From: Oenanthe sinensis
Lineage: Eukaryota > Streptophyta > Magnoliopsida > Apiales > Apiaceae
Direction: 5' to 3'
DNA length: 64,000 nucleotides
Assembly: GCA_028671895.1 (NCBI GenBank)
Contig: CM053810.1
Coordinates: forward strand, 29,925,501 to 29,989,500
Part shown: one piece after another, positions 10,025 through 21,801 of the stretch
How the letters are laid out: each line of letters starts with the position of its first letter
How positions within the stretch are numbered: position 1 is the stretch's first letter
Position numbers and translations under genes: made by a program
Notes under the pieces: generated by a model
Databases searched by the model: none
The model's input: only the letters and a program-made list of their open reading frames with translations
What the model was told of the DNA's origin: nothing

Positions 10025-12703
10025 CAAGCTTCTACTTCAGGTATATATGTTATAGAAGTCAATCTGTCTATTTCTACATCTTGGGTATTGGATACTGGAT
10101 GTGCTTCTCACATTTGTATAAATGTGCAGGAAATGCAGAGAAGTAGGACATTGGCTAAAGGAGAAATGGACCTACGAGTTGCCAATGGAGCAAGAGTTGC
10201 TGCTTTAGCTGTAGGAACATATTATTTATCTTTGCCCTCTGGGCTAGTTTTAGAACTGGAAAATTGTTATTACGTGCCTGCGATTCGCAGAAACATTATT
10301 TCGGTTTCTTGTTTGGACAAGAAAGGTTTTTCATTTACAATAAAGAACAACAGTTGCTCTTTTGCTTTGAATGATTTAACCTATGGTATTGCGCATTTGT
10401 TTAATGGTTTATATGTTCTTGACTTAGATAATCCTGTCTGTAATATAGAAAACAAACGACTTAAAGTTAATGACTTAAATCAAACATACCTCTGGCATTG
10501 TCGTCTAGGCCATATAAATGAGAAACGCATATCCAAATTACATAAGGATGGATATTTGGATAAGTTTGATTTTGAATCATACCAAGAATGCGAATCTTGT
10601 TTGCTTGGTAAAATGACTAAAGTCTCTTTCACTGGTAAGGGTCAAAGGGCCACTGAACGTCTGGAGCAAATACATAGTGATGTATGTGGCCCAATGCGTG
10701 TGATGGCTAGAGGATGCTAGTACTACTTCATAACATTTACTGATGATTTCAGTAGATATGGGTATGTATATCTTATGAAGAATAAATCCGATTCTTTTGA
10801 AAAGTTCAAAGAATACAAGGCTGAAGTAGAAAAGCAAATTGGCGGAGGTGCAAGTATTAAAATCTTACGATCTGATCGTGGAGGGGAATACTTGAGCACA
10901 TAATTTAAAGATTATTTAAAGGAGTGTGGTATTGTATCACAACTCACTCCGCCAAGTACACCTCAATGGAATGGAGTTTCAGAGAGGAGAAATCGCACCT
11001 TGTTGGACATGGTGCGATCGATGATGAGTCATGCAGATCTTCCAATTAGTTTCTGGGGTTATGCTCTAGAAACAGCGGCTTTCACACTTAACCGTGTTCC
11101 TACTAAGAAGGTTCAAAAGACTCCATATGAGATATGGGAGAAGAAACGGTCAGGCATGAGCTTTATGAAAGTTTGGGGATGCAAGGCGTTTGTGAAACGT
11201 CAAGTATCTGACAAGCTTGGACCTAAATCTGAAGAGCGCAATTTTGTGGGATACCCTAAAGAAACAAAGGCGTATTATTTTTATAGTCCTTCTGAGCAGA
11301 AAGTGTTTATTGCTCGAGATGCTGTTTTCATGGAAAGAGATTTTGTTTCCAAAAGAAACACTGGGAGAACTATAGACCTCGATGAAGATCGAGAACCACA
11401 AAATAGCATTGAACCTGAAGTGGAACATGAGCAGGATAATGATAATGCTCAACAAACACAGGTTGTTCGTAGAACTGGTAGAATTCGCCATGAGCCAGAG
11501 AGATATGGATTTCTCTTGACTCAATGTGGTGATTTGATGCTCATAGATGAAGATGAGCCTCTCACATACCAAGATGCTATGAACAGTCCAGACTCTAGGA
11601 GATGGAATATCCGTTTTGATGAAACAGTCAAAGAGTATGGCTTTGTTCAAAACGAAGATAAACCTTGTGTTTACAAGAAGGTTAGTGGGAGCCATGTGGC
11701 ATTCATAGTACTATATGTTGATGACATACTACTAATGGGGAATGACATACCTTCTCTCAAGGCTGTTAAGATTTGGTTAGGGAGCAACTTCTCTATGAAA
11801 GACTTAGGAGAAGCATCCTACATTCTAGGAATGAGGATCTATAGGGATAGATCTAGAAGGATGATCGGTCTAAGTCAGAGTACATACATCGATAAGGTTT
11901 TGCATCGTTTTGGTATGCAAAATACAAAAAGGGGATATGTCCTCGTGTCTCAAGGGATAACGATCTCTAAAGATCAGTGTCCGAAATCATTGGATGACAA
12001 GGACCGCATGAGTAAGGTTCCATATGCCTCAGCAATTGGATCCATCATGTATGCGATGGTATGTACTCGCCCAGATGTTTCGTATGCTTTAAGCATGACG
12101 AGCAGATACCAATCTAATCCAGGTGAAGGTCACTGGACGGCTGTCAAGAATATTCTAAAGTACTTGAAAAGGACTAAAGATTCATTCTTGGTGTATGGAG
12201 GAGAGGAAAAACTGGTGGTAAAAGGTTACACCGATGCAAGTTTTCAAACAGACAGGGATGATACTGTATCACAGTCTGGTTTTGTGTTTTGTCTAAACGG
12301 AGGTGCTGTAAGTTGGAAGAGTTCAAAACAAGAAACAGTAGCTGATTCTACAATGGAGGCTGAGTACATTGCAGCTTGTGAAGCGGCTAAGGAAGCTGTT
12401 TGGATTCGAAAATTCATTACTGATTTGGGAGTGGTTCCATCGATCGCAGATCCCATTGATCTATACAGCGATAATAATGGAGCCATTGCACAGGCTAAAG
12501 AACCTAGAGCTCACTCCCGAACCAAACACATACTCAGGAGATATCACCTCATTCGAGAGATTAATGAAAGGGGTGACATACACATATGTAAAGTGCACAC
12601 AAATGATAACATTGCAGACCCACTGACCAAAGGCTTGTCGCAGAAGAAGCACGACGGTCACACTAGTTCCATGGGTATTAGATACATGGGTGATTGGCTC
12701 TAG
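10025..12703 (+). pseudogene. pol: TE-B pol remnant with RT deletion
   Basis: Protease motif LDTGCASHIC (about 10090), GAG-pre-integrase WHCRLGHIN, integrase with a stop at 10718-10720 and another near 10901 (inside the core, after SDRGGEYLST), then a frame open to 12703. In RT the sequence jumps from DAMNSPDSRRW to NIRFDETVKEYGF near 11605: about 130-140 residues are missing by comparison with TE-A, including the fingers and first palm Asp. YVDD, RNase H (YTDASF, STMEAEY, SDNNGAI) and the tail are present. RT is therefore inactive even apart from the stops. Confidence 0.9.
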
Positions 12704-12706
12704 TGC

Positions 12707-12716
12707 AAGTGGGAGA
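12707..12716 (+). promoter_or_regulatory. Polypurine tract of TE-B
   Basis: AAGTGGGAGA next to the 3' LTR start; plus-strand primer site. Confidence 0.8.
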
Positions 12717-12717
12717 T

Positions 12718-14269
12718 TGTTGGTGTAGGTGTCCTAGAGGCAATACAATGTTTATTTTGATAAACCTTTATGTCAATTGATTATTCAATAAACATATTTA
12801 TTATGACTTTAATTACTGCGATATATTTGTTAGCATAATAAATGTCCTTAGAATCATGATACACGTTGTATAGTTTAGTACATGACTTGAACTTGAGATT
12901 ATATAATATATCATATTCTTAAATGTCCCTAGTCGAGTATTATTATTATAGGACAATAATAATACATAAATAGACTAGTATGTTGTTTGACTGATAACCA
13001 CATCTCATTGGTTATAAGTATGGGGATACTAAAGTCAATACATAGGTACATGTAGGAGTACATGATACTGGACAGACCCACAGTGAGATTCTTCATGTTT
13101 AATAAAGTCATAAGAAAGACTCACAGTGATAATGGTGTAATGATCCTTTGACTTGAGATCATTATATTTCTATACGAGGATTAATATACTTTGACTACAT
13201 TAAAAGTTACCTTTGACCGGGTGATGATAAAAGTGGACATCGGGTATATCATGAGTCGTATGAGAAATATGAATGATAGATAAAGGATTTAACCCTCCTA
13301 TAATTAGGAGAGATATTATTGGCCTCTTGATTGAGTGAGACTATAAAATGCATGGCCGTGCTCAAATAATGATTTGTTTTCATAGTCTACTCATGGATCA
13401 AGTAAACTCGGATTAAATGTTGAAGAGGATGACTAAATATATGCCTCGAGTTTAATCTATAATATATATGGTTAAAGGGATTATATTACACGGAAACATT
13501 AATCACGAAAGGTTTTATCGAATCACGATTTAATTATTATTTAATTGGGTAGCAATGATGTATTACTAGATACCGCTCATTGTTTATAATTTTATTGGAG
13601 AATAAAATTATTGCTAATTAAATAATAGCCTATAGGGTCACACACATAGAGTACTTAAAGGAATAATTAATTTAAATTATAGATTTAAATTAATTGATGA
13701 TTATTTGAATTTTATTATATTAATTAAGTGAGACTTAATTAATTGAAATAATATAAATTCGAATTTGAATTCTGCCATTAATAATTAAGTGTGACTTAGT
13801 TATTAATTAAATAATAAAATTCGGTTTTATTATTTAATCCTAAATCTACATGGGTTAGGCTTTGCTGTTATGGGTTGCTATTATGGGCCTATTAACCAAC
13901 CATTATAAATAGATAATGTAGGGTTAATAGGCATTAAGTTTTTGAAAAAAAAAATTAACCCTAGCAGCAGAAAAGGCAGAGGCAGATTTCGAAATCATCT
14001 AGAGGAGGCTAGTACATCCGTTCCATAATCAAGATCGTGAGACGTTCTTGAAGGTGCTCCTGTTGATACCATAGAGGTGTTTTCAAGAGGAAGACACAAG
14101 TCGTGAAAGCTAGGATCTCCGTTGAGTTCGTAGTAGTCAAGACCAAACAAAGGTATGATTCCGTTTCACCATAATCTGTCAATCTTATACATGATCCTGC
14201 GTTAGGGTTCCGAAATTTTTCGTTATATTTACGTTTAATCCGCTGCGTTTTATGCATCGGAACCCAACA
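12718..14269 (+). repeat. TE-B 3' LTR (1552 bp)
   Basis: Same length and boundaries (TG...CA) as the 5' LTR, about 13 base differences seen by eye, several near the A-run at 13946. Confidence 0.97.
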
Positions 14270-14274
14270 CGAAC
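14270..14274 (+). repeat. TE-B target-site duplication, right copy (CGAAC)
   Basis: Matches 5423-5427. Confidence 0.95.
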
Positions 14275-14512
14275 ATTATCTCGAATATTCGACTTGATGT
14301 TCGACTTGAGTCCCATCTCGAACATTATCTCGAATATTCGACTTGATGTTCGACTTGAGTCCCATCTCGAACATTATCTCGAATATTCGACTTGATGTTC
14401 GACTTGAGTTCCATCTCGAACATTATCTCGAATATTCGACTTGATGTTCGACTTGAGTCCCATCTCGAACATTATCTCGAATATTCGACTTACTGTTCGA
14501 GATAGTGTTCCC
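14275..14512 (+). repeat. 49-bp tandem array in TE-A spacer, part 2
   Basis: Continues the array cut by TE-B, with unit starts at 14317, 14366, 14415 and 14464. The last unit changes to TTCGACTTACTGTTCGAGAT. About eight units in all before the insertion. Confidence 0.95.
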
Positions 14513-15315
14513 AGGTTTGTACTTGCAATTTTACCCATTTTAATGGAATTTTGTCTTGATATTCGAGATGGGATTCCCTGGTGGGTTTATTAAGCTGTAT
14601 TAATTGATCAAGTGATTATTTGTTCGAGTTAGTGTCATCTCGAACTTTATCTCGAATATTCGACTTGATGTTCGAGATAGTTCCTATCTCGAAACTCATC
14701 TCGAATTTCGACTTAGATGTTCGAGATAGTGTTCGACTTGATGTTCCCCTGTATGTACTTAATGTTTTTTTTCCTTTTTCACAGGGATATTCTCCTCTTT
14801 GCACATATATGCCTATATATACAACATTAACCCGTCTTTCTTTTCACTTTTACCTAATTGTTTTAACCCTAAATTTTTACAGCCCCCACCCTCCCTCCCT
14901 GCGATTTCAAACAGTCATTGCCCTGTTCATTCGAGTTGTGTTAAAACTCTTACATATCTCGAACTGCTGCCCGTTTTTCAATTTACTATTCTCTGTTTGC
15001 CCTGTATTTGTGTATTTAGACCTGTCTGTTCATCTGTTCAGTTTGTCATATACACACAGATACACACAACTATCACGGTTATTCACAAACATAGTTTAGT
15101 TTTTATATCACTGATTTGGGTTGCAGTATTTACTGGACTGGATTCTGTTTGTTTTGATTTTGATCATACTTCATTCCGTAGTTTAGTTCAAATCGGCTGT
15201 TCATCTTCTCGATTCACTAAAAGGAATTAATTAGATTACATTTTTTTCCTTAAGTGTTTACCTTAATTGTTTCTTTTCAAAATATCACATTAACTCAAGG
15301 AAAATTATTTTACAA
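14513..15315 (+). other. Pol-aORF spacer of TE-A, second part
   Basis: Noncoding. Scattered TCTCGAA/TTCGAGAT motifs to about 14745, a pyrimidine tract ending CACAG|GG near 14784 that resembles a 3' splice site, a TATATATA at 14814-14821, then a pyrimidine-rich leader up to the aORF ATG. The small ORFs here are not conserved. Confidence 0.5.
14814..14821 (+). promoter_or_regulatory. Possible TATA box for the TE-A aORF
   Basis: TATATATA about 500 bp upstream of the aORF ATG, downstream of the motif array. Weaker case than the TATAAATAGC boxes of TE-C and TE-D because of its distance. Confidence 0.3.
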
Positions 15316-18300
15316 ATGGCTCACCAATTTATTCTTGCGAAAAATAATTTTTATAACATTAGTACGGAAATTGGTGATCAACTCCCACGCTTCAAGTTTT
15401 GGATACGATTCCTAAATCTGTATTCTAAAGCTAGTGTTGCGTTTACTGCTAAACCAACACTAGTTCATGATGCTTTACAGCAATTATGGACTAGTGCGGT
15501 TACTTTCGGGAGTAAATCTACCCCCTATGGTTTCAGGTTTACCTTGGCGGGTCAGGAATATGAAGTAACGGAGGAAGTGTTCAACAGGGTTCTGGGCTTT
15601 CCAGTTAAAGATGTTTATGACCCTGAACCTTCAACGGCAGATCGTCTCAAATTCTTTGAGGAGATTGGATGCTATCCTCATTCTGGACGGATCTTAACTG
15701 GCGACATCCAGAAACAATACTTCCAAGTGGAATGGAATTACTTTTTCGAGGCCATCACGAGGTGTTTTCGGCCGCACGAAAAAGACTATCATCAGATTCC
15801 AATTCCCATGCAGATCTTTGCCGTTTCCCTAGCCCGTGAACTGGACATTAATTATGGAAGAATAGTTCTTTCCGAAATAGTGGCTACAATGGGATCATCT
15901 GCAAACAGAAACCTTGCAACTACTAACGTTGTATGCTGGTATCCTCGTTTCTTACAAATGCTCATTAATCATTTAGTACCGACTAATGCTTTAGCTGTAA
16001 GACAGGCATTTGTAACGAGTAAAACATCTGCATCACTTGGCATGGGCACCAAGTCACTCACAACAATTGCTAATCAGGATAAACATCACGGTAAAGCGCT
16101 GATTATTCCTGCTAATATTCAAGTGTGGCTTCAGTATGATGCAGGTATTACTACTATGGCGGGAACCTCGCACGTATCATCACATGCTCAGAATCCATCT
16201 GCACATGCTGACGCATTTCAAGGGATTCCTGAAGAGCCTCAAAGTGATGAGGATGATGATGGCCACTCTCACGGTCAATCCTCTGCCGGTCCAAGGGAAA
16301 GACAACCTACTCCACATGATGATCCTGATCCCTTCGCTGGACAAGGTAATAAAGGAGGTAACTTCTATGAACAAGAGCAACTCTCTGTTCACACTACTGA
16401 TACTTCTTCAACTAAATCTGATTCCATTGCCCAAGATTCTGCTAGCCCGCAGGATCTATCCCAGGGTGCGAGCTATATTTCTGATTCTGAGTCTGAAACT
16501 CTTGCTTCTTCTATTTCACCCTTGCTCATGGGAGTTAAAAGGCTGGCATCTGTAGATTTAGGTGAGGGCTCTGAGAGTGACCCAGAAGTGCAACCAATTT
16601 TACGGAAGAAAGCCAAATTTTCACATGCTGCAACTTCTTCAGCCCAGTCCCAACCTAGAATGTCAATCACACCCACTCCACCTCACGCGAGTGGTTCTAT
16701 CTTTGCACATTCTACACCTAAGAATCTTGGTGAGGATCTGGAGCCTTCTGAAGAGCCTGTTGCTTCAGAAAGGCCAGAAGCTTTCATTGCTTCAGAAGTA
16801 CCTTCACCGGTACATACTGATGCTGCAGAGAGGATCGGTTCTGATGTCGTACTAGAACACTCTGCAGCCTCTCAACCTGAGATTCCACCTCAGGATATGA
16901 CAGGAACAGATCCCATAACTGCTACTCACTTTACTTATCCAGTTTCTGCAGGTACTGCTTTCTCTTTCAGGACTATTGTTGAAGACATACACGAGCGTGA
17001 GACAGGGAGTGTGTGTGAGCGTTTAGGGAGTGAGGGACCTTCATTTTTAAGGCCCGAAACCGAGCGACAAACACTACCAGAACGATTTTTAGAGCGAGGA
17101 CACCCAGACCAAACACCGTCCCTTTATCTTGAAAATCTTGACACGCGTATGACAGCAATTGAAATTGAAATCAAGCAGTTCGGGCAGTCAATGGGGCAGT
17201 TGGGGATCATTATTGGTGACAATCAACGAGCTCTTGATGATTACGCAGCACGGATGGCCAGTCAAGCAACAGCGATGGATGAATTGACACATAAGGTGAA
17301 TGACTTGGGCCATGCTGGTGGTATCTTGGGCAGCACTCTGAATGAGCGAATGGGAGCAGTGGAGAGCATAATGCATACCATGGCGACAGAGATCAGCAGG
17401 ATGATGTATGCAGTTAGAAGCTTTGTTCCTCCCGAGTGCTTTGACGAACAATTCACTCAGCCTCCCCCTGATCATGATGATACTGGTGGTGCTGGAGGTG
17501 CTGGTGGCGCTGGACCCTCGGGTTCTGGTTTTGGTGGTTCTCATGTAACTGCTGGATTTGGCGAGAAAGGTGGTGTTGGGGATAACTCACCTAAGGGGGA
17601 GAGTGGTAAGGAGACGAGACAGCAGTCGGTAATAATTGAAGAAATTGAAGAACAAACTGCTGATGTTGTCAAAGAAAATGAGCCAGTGAATGAAGAAGAG
17701 GCTCAAAGAAAGAGGAAGGGTAAGGCAGTGGTGGCTGAACAAGAAGAGCCATTCATTGACTTGAGTCATCATCAGGAAGAGGCACATGCAGTACTTGATT
17801 CAGATTCTGATATGGAGGATGTTCCGTTAGCACATTCTATTAGAAGATCTTTGAAGGAACAAGGTGGAGGTGCTGGAATGTCTTCCGGACAGCCTGAAGA
17901 AATACCTGTTGATAAGGAAACTCTAGAAGCCCAACAGCTGGCCTTGGAACAAGCTCAGTTCTATAAAATGAAGATGATGCAGGATGAGGCTGTTTTTCTT
18001 GAAAAGAAAGCAGAGCTTAAAGAGAAACAGTATGATCATGAGCTTGCAAGGTTAGCTGATCCTCAAGTAGATCTGGACAAGAAAAGGATAGGACGGAAAT
18101 GGGATGATGCAAGGAAGATTCTATCAGGAGTTTGTACAAAAGGAACTCATAACAAAGAGGCGGAAGACTTGTTCTACAACTTGAACTTGCAGAATCCACT
18201 GATTGTTGACTACATAAATGCTTTGAAAAGGTTGATCTCAAAAGTCAGAGTTGGATATAATGCAATGGTTAAGGAATGGCAGGTCATCTTGTCTTTAGTC

Positions 18301-19458
18301 GAAGGAGTCCCGACATCTTTCTTGTATGTGGATGATCAATTCATCTCGAGAAGATCTGCGTCAGAGTTGTTCTTGCTAGCAACAAAAATTCAATATTCTC
18401 AAGCTGAGGAGCTTAGCATTCTGTATAGGGATCAGTTAATGCAGCTAGCAGAGGACAAGGGACCAGAATTCTCAGCGAATCCTGATATTGTTCGGATGGT
18501 TGTTGATGGAAAGATGAAGAGGGTGTGCTTAGAGGAAAATGACCTAATGGCTCTATCAGTAGAATCCCTAAAGGCGGTATGCAAGCAAATGATGAGCAAG
18601 GGATTCACTTCTGACATCAAGGAGAAGTCAGTGGAGTTCATTGAGAGGGTCATATTCAAGATGAGCAATGAAATCTGGAAGTGTGACATTATTGCTCCAA
18701 ACCCTCTAGACAATGTAAAGATTGAGCCAGAGCTAATTGAAAGAAAGTGGAATATTCTACAAGCTGTTAAGAATGTAGATGAAGCTCTGACTCTTCCTTC
18801 TGGATCTCTGGAACAAGGAGAAATAAGGGAGGCAGTTGGTGTTCCAGGGAGAGATAGTGTATACTGGATACACTCATATGATGATGACACAGCTGATGCT
18901 TTAGCATTCATAGACGCAGACCAAAATCATACATTGTTGCATATGAGTAGAAAATGGCTGCTGCAGACTCAAGATGCTGCTTTTCTGGAGAGAGTTATAG
19001 AAGTATTCAAATGGGGCGAAGTGGAGAATGAGAATGTAGATGAGAAGCAGAGACTCCTGAAGTACTTATCTGAAGTAGTAGTGGAAAAGAAGAGAATGGA
19101 GCGAGATGCGGCTAGTGTCCACAATACTAACCGTGTTAAGGGCTACCCTAAAATGATCTATTGTCAGTTTAAGGCTGATAAGTCTCATTGGAAGTCACAG
19201 CTCATAATGAAAAATTTTGAGGACATTCCAAAGATCAGAACTACTCAGGAAGTGGACAAACTCAGAAGGCTTTTCAGGCATCCTTATCCAAAGCCCAGGA
19301 ATCCTTTAGAAATGGAAGCGGTAAGTCTGTTGAATGCAAGGTGGAAGCAGCTTCATGATCCAGTTTACAAGAAAGAACAACAACAGAAGGAAAGGCGCAA
19401 AAGGTTGAAGGAGGAGAAGCGCCAAGCTGAAGAAGTTAGGAAGAAGAGACGGAATTAG
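15316..19458 (+). CDS. TE-A extra ORF (aORF, 1380 aa), nuclear-type protein of unknown function
   Basis: Intact ORF after pol, in the position often called env-like in Sireviruses. Residues about 25-220 form a domain shared with TE-C and TE-D aORFs (RFLNLYSKAS..., PT, LQQLWTSA, then VEWNYFFEAITRCF and a Leu-rich helix), similar in style to plant 'putative transposon protein' domains. The centre (about 275-560) is Ser/Glu/Asp/Pro-rich and probably disordered. A Gly/Ala run lies at about 723-745, an RKRKGK patch near 797, a helical C-terminal half, and a strongly basic tail (ERRKRLKEEKRQ). I see no signal peptide or membrane segment, so an envelope role is not supported. ATG 15316 is the first Met before the conserved domain. 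Confidence 0.85.
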   Translation: MAHQFILAKNNFYNISTEIGDQLPRFKFWIRFLNLYSKASVAFTAKPTLVHDALQQLWTSAVTFGSKSTPYGFRFTLAGQEYEVTEEVFNRVLGFPVKDVYDPEPSTADRLKFFEEIGCYPHSGRILTGDIQKQYFQVEWNYFFEAITRCFRPHEKDYHQIPIPMQIFAVSLARELDINYGRIVLSEIVATMGSSANRNLATTNVVCWYPRFLQMLINHLVPTNALAVRQAFVTSKTSASLGMGTKSLTTIANQDKHHGKALIIPANIQVWLQYDAGITTMAGTSHVSSHAQNPSAHADAFQGIPEEPQSDEDDDGHSHGQSSAGPRERQPTPHDDPDPFAGQGNKGGNFYEQEQLSVHTTDTSSTKSDSIAQDSASPQDLSQGASYISDSESETLASSISPLLMGVKRLASVDLGEGSESDPEVQPILRKKAKFSHAATSSAQSQPRMSITPTPPHASGSIFAHSTPKNLGEDLEPSEEPVASERPEAFIASEVPSPVHTDAAERIGSDVVLEHSAASQPEIPPQDMTGTDPITATHFTYPVSAGTAFSFRTIVEDIHERETGSVCERLGSEGPSFLRPETERQTLPERFLERGHPDQTPSLYLENLDTRMTAIEIEIKQFGQSMGQLGIIIGDNQRALDDYAARMASQATAMDELTHKVNDLGHAGGILGSTLNERMGAVESIMHTMATEISRMMYAVRSFVPPECFDEQFTQPPPDHDDTGGAGGAGGAGPSGSGFGGSHVTAGFGEKGGVGDNSPKGESGKETRQQSVIIEEIEEQTADVVKENEPVNEEEAQRKRKGKAVVAEQEEPFIDLSHHQEEAHAVLDSDSDMEDVPLAHSIRRSLKEQGGGAGMSSGQPEEIPVDKETLEAQQLALEQAQFYKMKMMQDEAVFLEKKAELKEKQYDHELARLADPQVDLDKKRIGRKWDDARKILSGVCTKGTHNKEAEDLFYNLNLQNPLIVDYINALKRLISKVRVGYNAMVKEWQVILSLVEGVPTSFLYVDDQFISRRSASELFLLATKIQYSQAEELSILYRDQLMQLAEDKGPEFSANPDIVRMVVDGKMKRVCLEENDLMALSVESLKAVCKQMMSKGFTSDIKEKSVEFIERVIFKMSNEIWKCDIIAPNPLDNVKIEPELIERKWNILQAVKNVDEALTLPSGSLEQGEIREAVGVPGRDSVYWIHSYDDDTADALAFIDADQNHTLLHMSRKWLLQTQDAAFLERVIEVFKWGEVENENVDEKQRLLKYLSEVVVEKKRMERDAASVHNTNRVKGYPKMIYCQFKADKSHWKSQLIMKNFEDIPKIRTTQEVDKLRRLFRHPYPKPRNPLEMEAVSLLNARWKQLHDPVYKKEQQQKERRKRLKEEKRQAEEVRKKRRN

Positions 19459-19868
19459 AATTAACGGTCAGAGTGGTGTGAACTTGAAGTTGGAAAAACT
19501 TCATATCTTTTTGGTTGTTTTAACTCACTTGAGGAAAATTCACCTGATCACGGTATGCGAGATAGGATAACGTACCATACTGTAACCGTGAATCAGAGTG
19601 GATCCAATAAGGTGATATAAGTTTGACTGAAAGGTTTGAAATAATCCAGGTGATAGGAATCACTCAAATGATCTTTAATTCGAAGTTCGAATTTTCTGTC
19701 TAGCTTAAGTTTTATTTATTCTAGTTCTTTGAATTGTTTTCAAGTTTATTTCAGTTGTAATTCAAACAAGACAGTAATGTTATTTATCTTTTTCTCGTCT
19801 CATTGTTTAGTTGAGTTATCCCTTTGTTAATTTGAATGTCATTGTTAGACTATCAAATAGGGGGAGAT
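19459..19868 (+). other. TE-A 3' noncoding region with PPT
   Basis: No ORF. Ends in the polypurine tract AGGGGGAGA at 19859-19867, one base before the LTR start TGAAAGGCAG; the same tract precedes the LTRs of TE-C and (as GGGGGAGA) TE-D. Confidence 0.8.
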
Positions 19869-20413
19869 TGAAAGGCAGAGTGTCTAAACTTGTAACACTA
19901 TAACTTATGTAACTCAACTAAAAGAAAAGATACTTAACCAGAAGACAATCAAGAACATGAAGTCACAAAGAAATCAATGTTAACCATGAAGATAAGGTAA
20001 TTGATACAATTCAATTTGTTAACTATGATCAAACAAAGAAGAAATCATTGAAAGAAGTTCAAGACAAAGTTGTTCATGCCTCAGTGATTTGTAACTTAAA
20101 GATTCAAGATCATAACTATCAGTATCAACAAGGCTAATTGATTTCAAGTGAACAAGAAGAAAAGCAATGATTGGAAAGCCACATTACTAATTGAAAATGG
20201 TAATCTATTCAAAAAGCAAAGACACTATCAAGACTAGTCACTTATGAATCAGACCATTGCATCAAGTGTCAGGACATTGATAGTATGTTTATGTCAGTAA
20301 TAGAGATCCAAGTTCAAGAGCTTGTTGAAGAATTTGGAAGACATAAAGAAATCACAAGTTCAAGATGCTGCATTGAAGTTTCAAGTTAAAGCCCAGAATT
20401 TTTCTAAGTACAA

Positions 20414-20608
20414 AATATTCGAGATAGAATATTCGAGATGGCCAAGTAGAACATTCCTATGTAGAATATTCGAGATAGAATATTCGAGATGGCCAAGTAG
20501 AACATTCCTATGTAGAATATTCGAGATAGAATATTCGAGATGGCCAAGTAGAACATTCCTATGTAGAATATTCGAGATAGAATATTCGAGATGGCCAAGT
20601 AGAAGTTC
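20414..20608 (+). repeat. 51-bp tandem array in TE-A LTR
   Basis: Four copies start at 20414, 20465, 20516 and 20567. Each holds two ATTCGAGAT-type sites (AATATTCGAGATAGAATATT...), the reverse complement of the TCTCGAA sites in the TE-A spacer. The long ORF across it is just this repeat in frame. Confidence 0.95.
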
Positions 20609-20618
20609 TCAAATAGAT

Positions 20619-20623
20619 GTTCT
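20619..20623 (+). repeat. TE-C target-site duplication, left copy (GTTCT)
   Basis: GTTCT precedes the 5' LTR and recurs at 33448-33452. Confidence 0.95.
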
Positions 20624-21799
20624 TGTTAGGAATTATAAGTTTTGATGATAACAAATTACTTAGAATTTCAATAGGGACTCAAAATAATTTTGTAACTGAT
20701 CAATGGATATGACTTATAAATATCCATTGATTAGGAAACCAGTTATCAGTTGAAACTTGTTTATCAACTGATAAACTGGATTGTAGCATTGATTTATGTT
20801 TCACTATCAATTGATTGTATTACCTCGATGGATGCAATGATGTAGTCAACTGATGTTATTGACTTCAATTTCTAGCTTCTCAACAGATGTGAAGAATGGC
20901 TGATCAATTGTAAATATTCTAAGTCAGAATTCTCACAAGTGAAGTGATCAACTGATGTAGAAGTCGATGGATGAAGACACTACTCAACGGATGAAAGCTA
21001 TCAATGGATAATTACAGTCAACGGATAAAGAACCATCAATGGATAAGGAGTCGATGGATAACTCAATTATCCATCGACACATCAACTGATCAACAGATAT
21101 CCTATCCATCGATGGATAAGCAAAGGTGAATCAACTGATAAGCTTAACAGCATTTATCAGTTGATTAAAGTTTCCCTATTTAGCTAAAAGCTAGATATCA
21201 CGGGAACAGTGCAGAAACTGAATCATTGGAAGACAGTCCTGTCAGGACTGTGAAGACTTTCTAGGCAACACAGCATCCAAGGAATATCTTAAGACAAAAG
21301 ACACTTCCAGAGCTAGTTAGTTCTACAAGGAAAGCTGTGAAAAGGAGCTAGTTTCTATTTTTATGTAAACAGTATAAATTGTAATATTATATTGTTATCA
21401 GTCGATAGAAAACTAGAGCAGTAGTTTTTGTTTATAAAAAGCAAAAACACAGTAGCAAAGGTAGATGTAGTTGTTTTTAAGAACTCAAGAAAAGCAAAGT
21501 AGAAAATCAGGCAGAACTTGTAATGCTTTTCTAAATTCTACATTCAACTTTGTACGCAGCTTAGTATTTTTACTAAGATCAATTGAATGCAAAAACTCAC
21601 TAGTGGAAAAACAATCCACTAGTAATTTTTAATCTTGTTGTTTCTGTTTTCAACACTTTAGTTATCCAGTTCTTAGTTACATCAATCTAAATTAAACATT
21701 CTCTTTGTACAAACTTATTTCCGCAGAAGTTGAATTAATTCTTAAGTTTGTATTCAACCCCCCCTTCTCCAAACTTAGTGTACTTAAGGGTGAATAACA
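20624..21799 (+). repeat. TE-C 5' LTR (1176 bp)
   Basis: TGTTAGGAATTATAAG ... GGTGAATAACA, then the PBS. A TATAAATT at 21373-21380 is the likely promoter box, and a run of seven C at 21758-21764 lies near the end. Partner LTR at 32271-33447. Confidence 0.97.
20700..21164. promoter_or_regulatory. Cluster of about 20 TCRAYNGATA motifs in TE-C U3
   Basis: Sites such as TCAATGGATA (20700), TATCCATTGA, TCAACTGATA, TCGATGGATA, TCAACGGATA and the fused palindrome ATCCATCGATGGAT occur on both strands within 465 bp, all upstream of the TATA at 21373. The 3' LTR has the same set. Enhancer or protein-binding role is inferred. Confidence 0.75.
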
Positions 21800-21801
21800 A
21801 T

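Larger units (their letters stand above)
5428..14269 (+). mobile_element. TE-B: complete Angela-like Ty1/copia retrotransposon with defective coding region
   Basis: Two 1552-bp LTRs (TG...CA), 5-bp target duplication, tRNA-Met-type PBS, PPT at 12707-12716, gag with CCHC knuckle, then PR-IN-RT-RH order. LTR start (TGTTGG...CCCTAGAGGCAAT) and gag style (LEKDKLTGGNNFLDW) point to the Angela/Tork group. By eye the LTRs differ at about 13 positions (under 1 percent), so insertion is recent. Gag and pol carry stops, a frame change and an in-frame RT deletion, so this copy cannot move by itself. Confidence 0.93.
19869..20623 (+). repeat. TE-A 3' LTR, first part
   Basis: Begins TGAAAGGCAGAGTG right after the PPT and runs to the TE-C insertion; continues at 33453. 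Contains the 51-bp array at 20414-20608. Confidence 0.85.

Noticed and set aside
15316..19458. Envelope protein
   Set aside because: The position suggests env-like, but no signal peptide, membrane helix or cleavage site is visible.
20322..20645. Plus-strand ORF with repeated IFEIEYSRWPSR
   Set aside because: Created by the 51-bp tandem repeat, whose length is a multiple of three; it lies in an LTR and runs into TE-C.
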